In this document: in pieces, positions 19,601 through 22,020 of the stretch
How positions within the stretch are numbered: position 1 is the stretch's first letter
Layout of the letters: every line of letters begins with the position of its first letter
Source of the DNA: DASQFU01 sp035632955
GTDB lineage: Bacteria; Eisenbacteria; RBG-16-71-46
DNA length: 22,020 nt
Direction of reading: 5' to 3'
Assembly (NCBI GenBank): GCA_035632955.1
Contig: DASQFU010000222.1
Location: forward strand, 1 to 22,020
The notes under the pieces: model-generated
What the model was told of the DNA's origin: nothing
Databases searched by the model: none
Seen by the model: only the letters and a program-made list of their open reading frames with translations
Program-made: the position numbers and the translations under genes

Positions 19601-21555
19601 CTACGGCCGGCACGAACACGCTGACGCGGAACTCGATGTTCGGGAACGGCTCGATCCTGAACGGCGCAGGCGGAGGCCCGAGCGGCCAGATCGGAATCGA
19701 TCTGCTGCGGGCCGGCGACGACGAGGCTGCGGGCACTTCGCCGTTCGTGACCTTGAACGACAACGGCGACGGGGACAGCGGGGCCAACGGGCTCCTGAAC
19801 TTCCCGGTGCTCGAGAGCGCGGTGCTCGCGAACGGCAGCTTCACGGTGACGGGTTGGGCGCGCCCGGGCTCCACGATCGAGCTGTTCGTCGCTGAGCCCG
19901 ACCCGAGCGGGTTCGGCGAGGGCCGCACCTTGGTTGCGACATTCGTCGAGGGATCCGCCGGTGACCTCGACGGCTCGTCCAGCGGCTACAGCGGCGCGAT
20001 CAACGGGCTGAATCAGGGAAGCGACGTCACGAATCGCTTTCGTTTCACGCAGGCCGCGCCCCCGGGGTTGGTGGCGGGGACGACGCTGACGGCCACCGCG
20101 ACCCTGGCGCTGAGCACCTCCGAGTTCTGCGGACTCGTCCGAGTGGGCGGGGGCGTGGCGGTGACCGGCGTCGCGTACTCCGACCTGGACCACGACTTCA
20201 ACCGCGATGCCGGTGAGCTGGGCATTGGGGTGGCGACGTACGCCAAGCTGGTCTCGACCCCTGCGCCGCTCTCGGCCATGGCGGTATCGCTCGTCGATCC
20301 CGCGACCGGCGCCTACTCGTTCACCTTCGTTCCATCCGGCACTTACTCGATCGTGCTGGACGACAACCCGACTCCCGGCGATGTCGCTCCCACGCCGCCG
20401 TCCGGCTGGATCGTGACCGAGGCGGCGCCGGGCTTGCGCTCGGTCGTCGTCGCAGCCTCCGATCTCAGTGACCAGGACTTCGGGCTCTGGAACGGAAGCC
20501 GCGTGGACGGAACGGTGTTCCGCGACGACGGCGCGGGGGCGGGGATCGCGAACGACGGAGCGCGCCAGCCGGGCGAGGCTGGGATCGCCGGAGTCCGCGT
20601 CCGGCTGCTGAGCGGCTCGTGCGTGGGCGGCGCTTGCGACAGCACGCTCAGCGGCGGTGGAGGCGACTACCGCCTGTGGCTCCCGGCGGCCGCGGTGGGA
20701 TCTGCCGTCCAGGTTGTCGAGACCGGCCCCGCGCAGTGGATCTCGACCGGCGGCAGCGCCGGCAACACCGGGGGCGCGTATGCGCGGCCAATCGACGCGA
20801 CCACGTTCCTGGCCGCTTTGGGAGTGCTCTACACCGGCGTGAACTTCGGCGATGTGCCTCCGAACCAGCTGGTGCCGAGCGGCGCGAGGAGCGGCGCGCC
20901 GGGAGCCGTCGTTTTCCATCCGCACACGTTCACCGCCGGCAGCAGCGGGACCGTCACGTTCACAACCGCACAAACTCCGAGCCCGGCGATCGGTGGTTGG
21001 GCCGCCACCGTGTATCGCGACTTGGACTGCGACGGTGTGATCGACGCCGGCGAGCCCGTGGCCTCGGGGCCGGCCGCGGTCACTTCAGGTCAGGCCGAGT
21101 GCCTGGTGCTGCGACACTCCATTCCCGCCGGCGCCCCCTCGGGCGCCTTCGAGCAGGTGACGCTCACCGCGAGCTTCGCCTACGCCGGTGCGACGCCTGC
21201 TCTCTCCGGTAGCGATGCGGTTGTGGATCTCACGACGGTCGTCGGTGGCGGCGGCCTCGAGATCGTGAAAATCGTCGACGTGGCGACCGCGCGCCCGGGA
21301 GACTTCATCAACTACACGATCACTTATCGCAACCTCGGCGCCGACCCGCTCACCTCGATCGTCATCCACGATTCGACTCCGGCATTCACGTCGTTCGACT
21401 CGGCGATGTGCGGTGCAACGGGCGCCGGCCTCGCCGGCTGCGCTGTCACGACTGCTCCCGCGCCGGGCGGATTCGGTCCGCTCGAGTGGTCGCTGAGCGG
21501 CGCACTCGCCCCGGGAGGTGTGGGCACCGTGAGCTTCAGGGTCCGGGTGCAGTAG
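16624..21555 (+). CDS. large secreted DUF11 / SdrD_B-like / beta-helix surface protein
   Basis: This 1643-aa protein starts at a GTG that overlaps the TGA of the barrel gene (GTGA), so the two are translationally coupled. A signal peptide (about 1-27, ...PPAAAQ) leads into a ~300-aa globular domain often found ahead of DUF11 repeats (VLWAGLYWGG, NYAGWSLVVVYRDP, LVVFDGFAQV). Next come a DUF11 module (about 337-500), an SdrD_B-like domain (503-655), a right-handed beta-helix region (about 660-1045; cap NANDAGQGSLRQFILNAN, rungs such as GNEIRGNAV and ENNTVTRNGQ), an Ig-like segment (1055-1170), two SdrD_B-like domains (about 1180-1290 and 1292-1410), an acidic-loop module (1418-1540, DLDCDGVID) and a terminal DUF11 (1545-1643). 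No anchor or sorting tail is seen. The frame is open for 263 codons upstream but those overlap the barrel gene and are not coding. A role in adhesion or polysaccharide binding is plausible, not shown. Confidence 0.85.
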   Translation: MSTLFRLARRMLPVLLVALLAAPPAAAQIVRNFTPRFTANDNGDILPIGNTLMSCSGAGCANARNGTGGNLNNNDFSMQYVDVDGDATTFCSSRATLTMPPGATVLWAGLYWGGFSGNAARNQARFATPVAGYVTLTATQLDASGSAYQGFINVTARVIAGGNGTYAVANVRSTTGSNNYAGWSLVVVYRDPAASSRNLVVFDGFAQVAPGATVTIPVAGFVSPPAGVVNTRLGVVAYEGDLGFTGDSFSLNGVALADAANPATNFFNSSISRGGVRVTTKTPNYVNQLGFDIDLLSLTNAIPNGATSATITLSSVSDRYYPGAVTFATDLYAPTIGGNSFTKVVADLDGAPARPGDVLEYTISILNTGQDAAAQTVLRDTLPANATFVPGSIVIASGPNPGTKSDAPGDDQGEYDAVGRRVVVRLGAGANAASGGTLAPSAGTSLRFRVAIGSPAPNGSLVSNQAGLSFNGAQLGTPFTSRSDGDTTVAGSQPTVVTVSASQLSGRVFEDVSYGGGAGRSLAAAGGVPRPGARVELYRGSGAYLAADTTDAAGIYNFDGWALGAYTVRVVNATVTSSRPGAIGTLVPVQTFRTDAAGGSVVPVTDRVGGEIPARADAAANTTGLGLAALTTATTTAQSVAPVTWGSASLSGLDFGFNFDLIVNANDAGQGSLRQFILNANALGNSGLAQVGQAAGSEATVFMVSDGAAHPGLRAGLPSLLTGGVVAITPLTALPALTDAGTRIDGTTQTVNVGDTNAGVIGVGGTVGVDALALAQAPRPEVELRDGSGLGIGLSLQATNLAVTGFAISGFGDLPDHDAHANVLIGAAAAGALVERNVLGSSANAFGDPGAALRSGGDNLRIIGGDGGIARDNLIGFAVGTGIRVTSGSNGWQIAGNEIRGNAVGQGAHDGIAIAASGTATVRGNLVTLQGGVGIDAQSSTGGNVVENNTVTRNGQAGSIGTETAGLRLGGAGNRADRNLISENFGAGVLAVSTAGTNTLTRNSMFGNGSILNGAGGGPSGQIGIDLLRAGDDEAAGTSPFVTLNDNGDGDSGANGLLNFPVLESAVLANGSFTVTGWARPGSTIELFVAEPDPSGFGEGRTLVATFVEGSAGDLDGSSSGYSGAINGLNQGSDVTNRFRFTQAAPPGLVAGTTLTATATLALSTSEFCGLVRVGGGVAVTGVAYSDLDHDFNRDAGELGIGVATYAKLVSTPAPLSAMAVSLVDPATGAYSFTFVPSGTYSIVLDDNPTPGDVAPTPPSGWIVTEAAPGLRSVVVAASDLSDQDFGLWNGSRVDGTVFRDDGAGAGIANDGARQPGEAGIAGVRVRLLSGSCVGGACDSTLSGGGGDYRLWLPAAAVGSAVQVVETGPAQWISTGGSAGNTGGAYARPIDATTFLAALGVLYTGVNFGDVPPNQLVPSGARSGAPGAVVFHPHTFTAGSSGTVTFTTAQTPSPAIGGWAATVYRDLDCDGVIDAGEPVASGPAAVTSGQAECLVLRHSIPAGAPSGAFEQVTLTASFAYAGATPALSGSDAVVDLTTVVGGGGLEIVKIVDVATARPGDFINYTITYRNLGADPLTSIVIHDSTPAFTSFDSAMCGATGAGLAGCAVTTAPAPGGFGPLEWSLSGALAPGGVGTVSFRVRVQ

Positions 21556-21671
21556 CAGGTTGCGAGGCGGAAGGAGCGCGACGCGTCGCCGGAAACACCG
21601 AGCGCATCGCCAGCTCTCGTTGACCCCAGGTGCTCAGGATTGAGCGCGGGCTCCCGGATCTCGGACCGCCG
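21556..21671. other. short gap between convergent genes
   Basis: This 116-base gap follows the 1643-aa gene and meets the tail of the minus-strand gene. It holds the palindrome GCGACGCGTCGC (21578-21589) but no T-run or other recognisable signal. Confidence 0.35.
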
Positions 21672-22020
21672 TTAGCGGACCACGCACAGCTTGGCGGTGA
21701 GTCGGCGCGAACCCTGGCCGAGCCGGACGAAATAAAGGCCGGCCGGCAGTCTTCGAGAGCCGCATTCGATGACGCCCGGGGCTCGGGAGAGTCGATCGTG
21801 TGCTCGCTCACGCGGCGTCCGGAGACGTCGACCAGCTCGAGCGTGGCCGGCTCACGTTCGGCGAGCGAGAAGGAGACCAGCAGTTGGTCTCCGGGGTTCG
21901 GATTCGGGTGAACACCGCGCAGCGAGAACGCGACCTCGCTCGGTACGTCCACCCAGACCTCGGGCGTCGTGAACGCGTCCGGCCCGGAGCCGAGGACCAG
22001 ACGATAGGCGAATCGATCGC
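21672..22020 (-). CDS. C-terminal end of a secreted protein with FlgD-Ig/T9SS-like tail, frameshifted
   Basis: The gene runs in from the right edge. Its frame reads FAYRLVLGSG...TPEVWVDVP, then FSLRGVHPNPNPG and LVSFSLAEREPATLELVDVSGRRV, the usual C-terminal beta-sandwich (FlgD-Ig / type IX sorting-like tail) of secreted proteins in FCB-group bacteria. After SGRRV the family pattern continues in a different frame as APGVIECG, LPAGLYFVRLGQG and LTAKLCVVR, ending at TAA 21674-21672. The switch lies between about 21811 and 21779 and needs one missing base or two extra. Without correction the original frame runs on as an unrelated sequence to a stop at 21536. Either the gene has lost its tail or there is a sequencing or assembly error. 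The upstream catalytic or structural part is outside the window, so the product is unknown. Confidence 0.75.

Noticed and set aside
18973..20973. Minus-strand open frame of 666 codons opposite the beta-helix protein
   Set aside because: Arg/Ala/Val-rich shadow with no recognisable motif.

Overview
The window is GC-rich bacterial DNA carrying ordinary metabolic genes on the left (about 1-7.8 kb) and one 13-kb run of secreted repeat proteins on the right (8.5-21.6 kb). No tRNA, rRNA, CRISPR array, transposase or integrase was recognised. The C-terminal tail encoded at the right edge is of the FlgD-Ig / type IX-like kind (PNP motif, SGRRV, LPAGLYFVRL, short basic end). Together with the high GC and a divergent membrane pyrophosphatase, this suggests an uncultured member of the FCB superphylum, for example Candidatus Eisenbacteria or a relative. 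That assignment is inference from protein style, not from a marker gene.

Left block. The end of a class I/II aminotransferase (2-457) is followed by a predicted lipoprotein with two fused M16 peptidase halves (620-3466), closed by a strong intrinsic terminator (3486-3528). Two paralogous DinB-family genes then lie on the minus strand with an ATGA overlap (4722-3572). A small pterin-4a-carbinolamine dehydratase follows on the plus strand (4851-5204). A large membrane-bound ion-pumping pyrophosphatase lies on the minus strand (7817-5346).

A 691-base spacer (7818-8508) separates the pyrophosphatase from a divergent four-gene set on the plus strand: a 171-aa secreted single-domain protein (8509-9024), an 868-aa secreted protein of six beta-sandwich modules (9114-11720), a 1602-aa fusion of DUF11, SdrD_B-like and Ig-like domains to a predicted outer-membrane beta-barrel (11819-16627), and a 1643-aa secreted protein combining a lectin/adhesin-like N-terminal domain, DUF11 modules, SdrD_B-like modules and a right-handed beta-helix (GTG start at 16624, ending at 21555). 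All four have Sec-type signal peptides, similar modules and short or overlapping junctions, so they probably form one operon. The simplest model is a surface structure in which the barrel protein anchors or exports the long DUF11 proteins. This model is inferred, not shown.

The right edge (22020-21672, minus) holds the end of a different secreted protein. Its FlgD/T9SS-like tail is split by a one-base-type frameshift near 21779-21811, so it is either a decaying gene or an assembly error.
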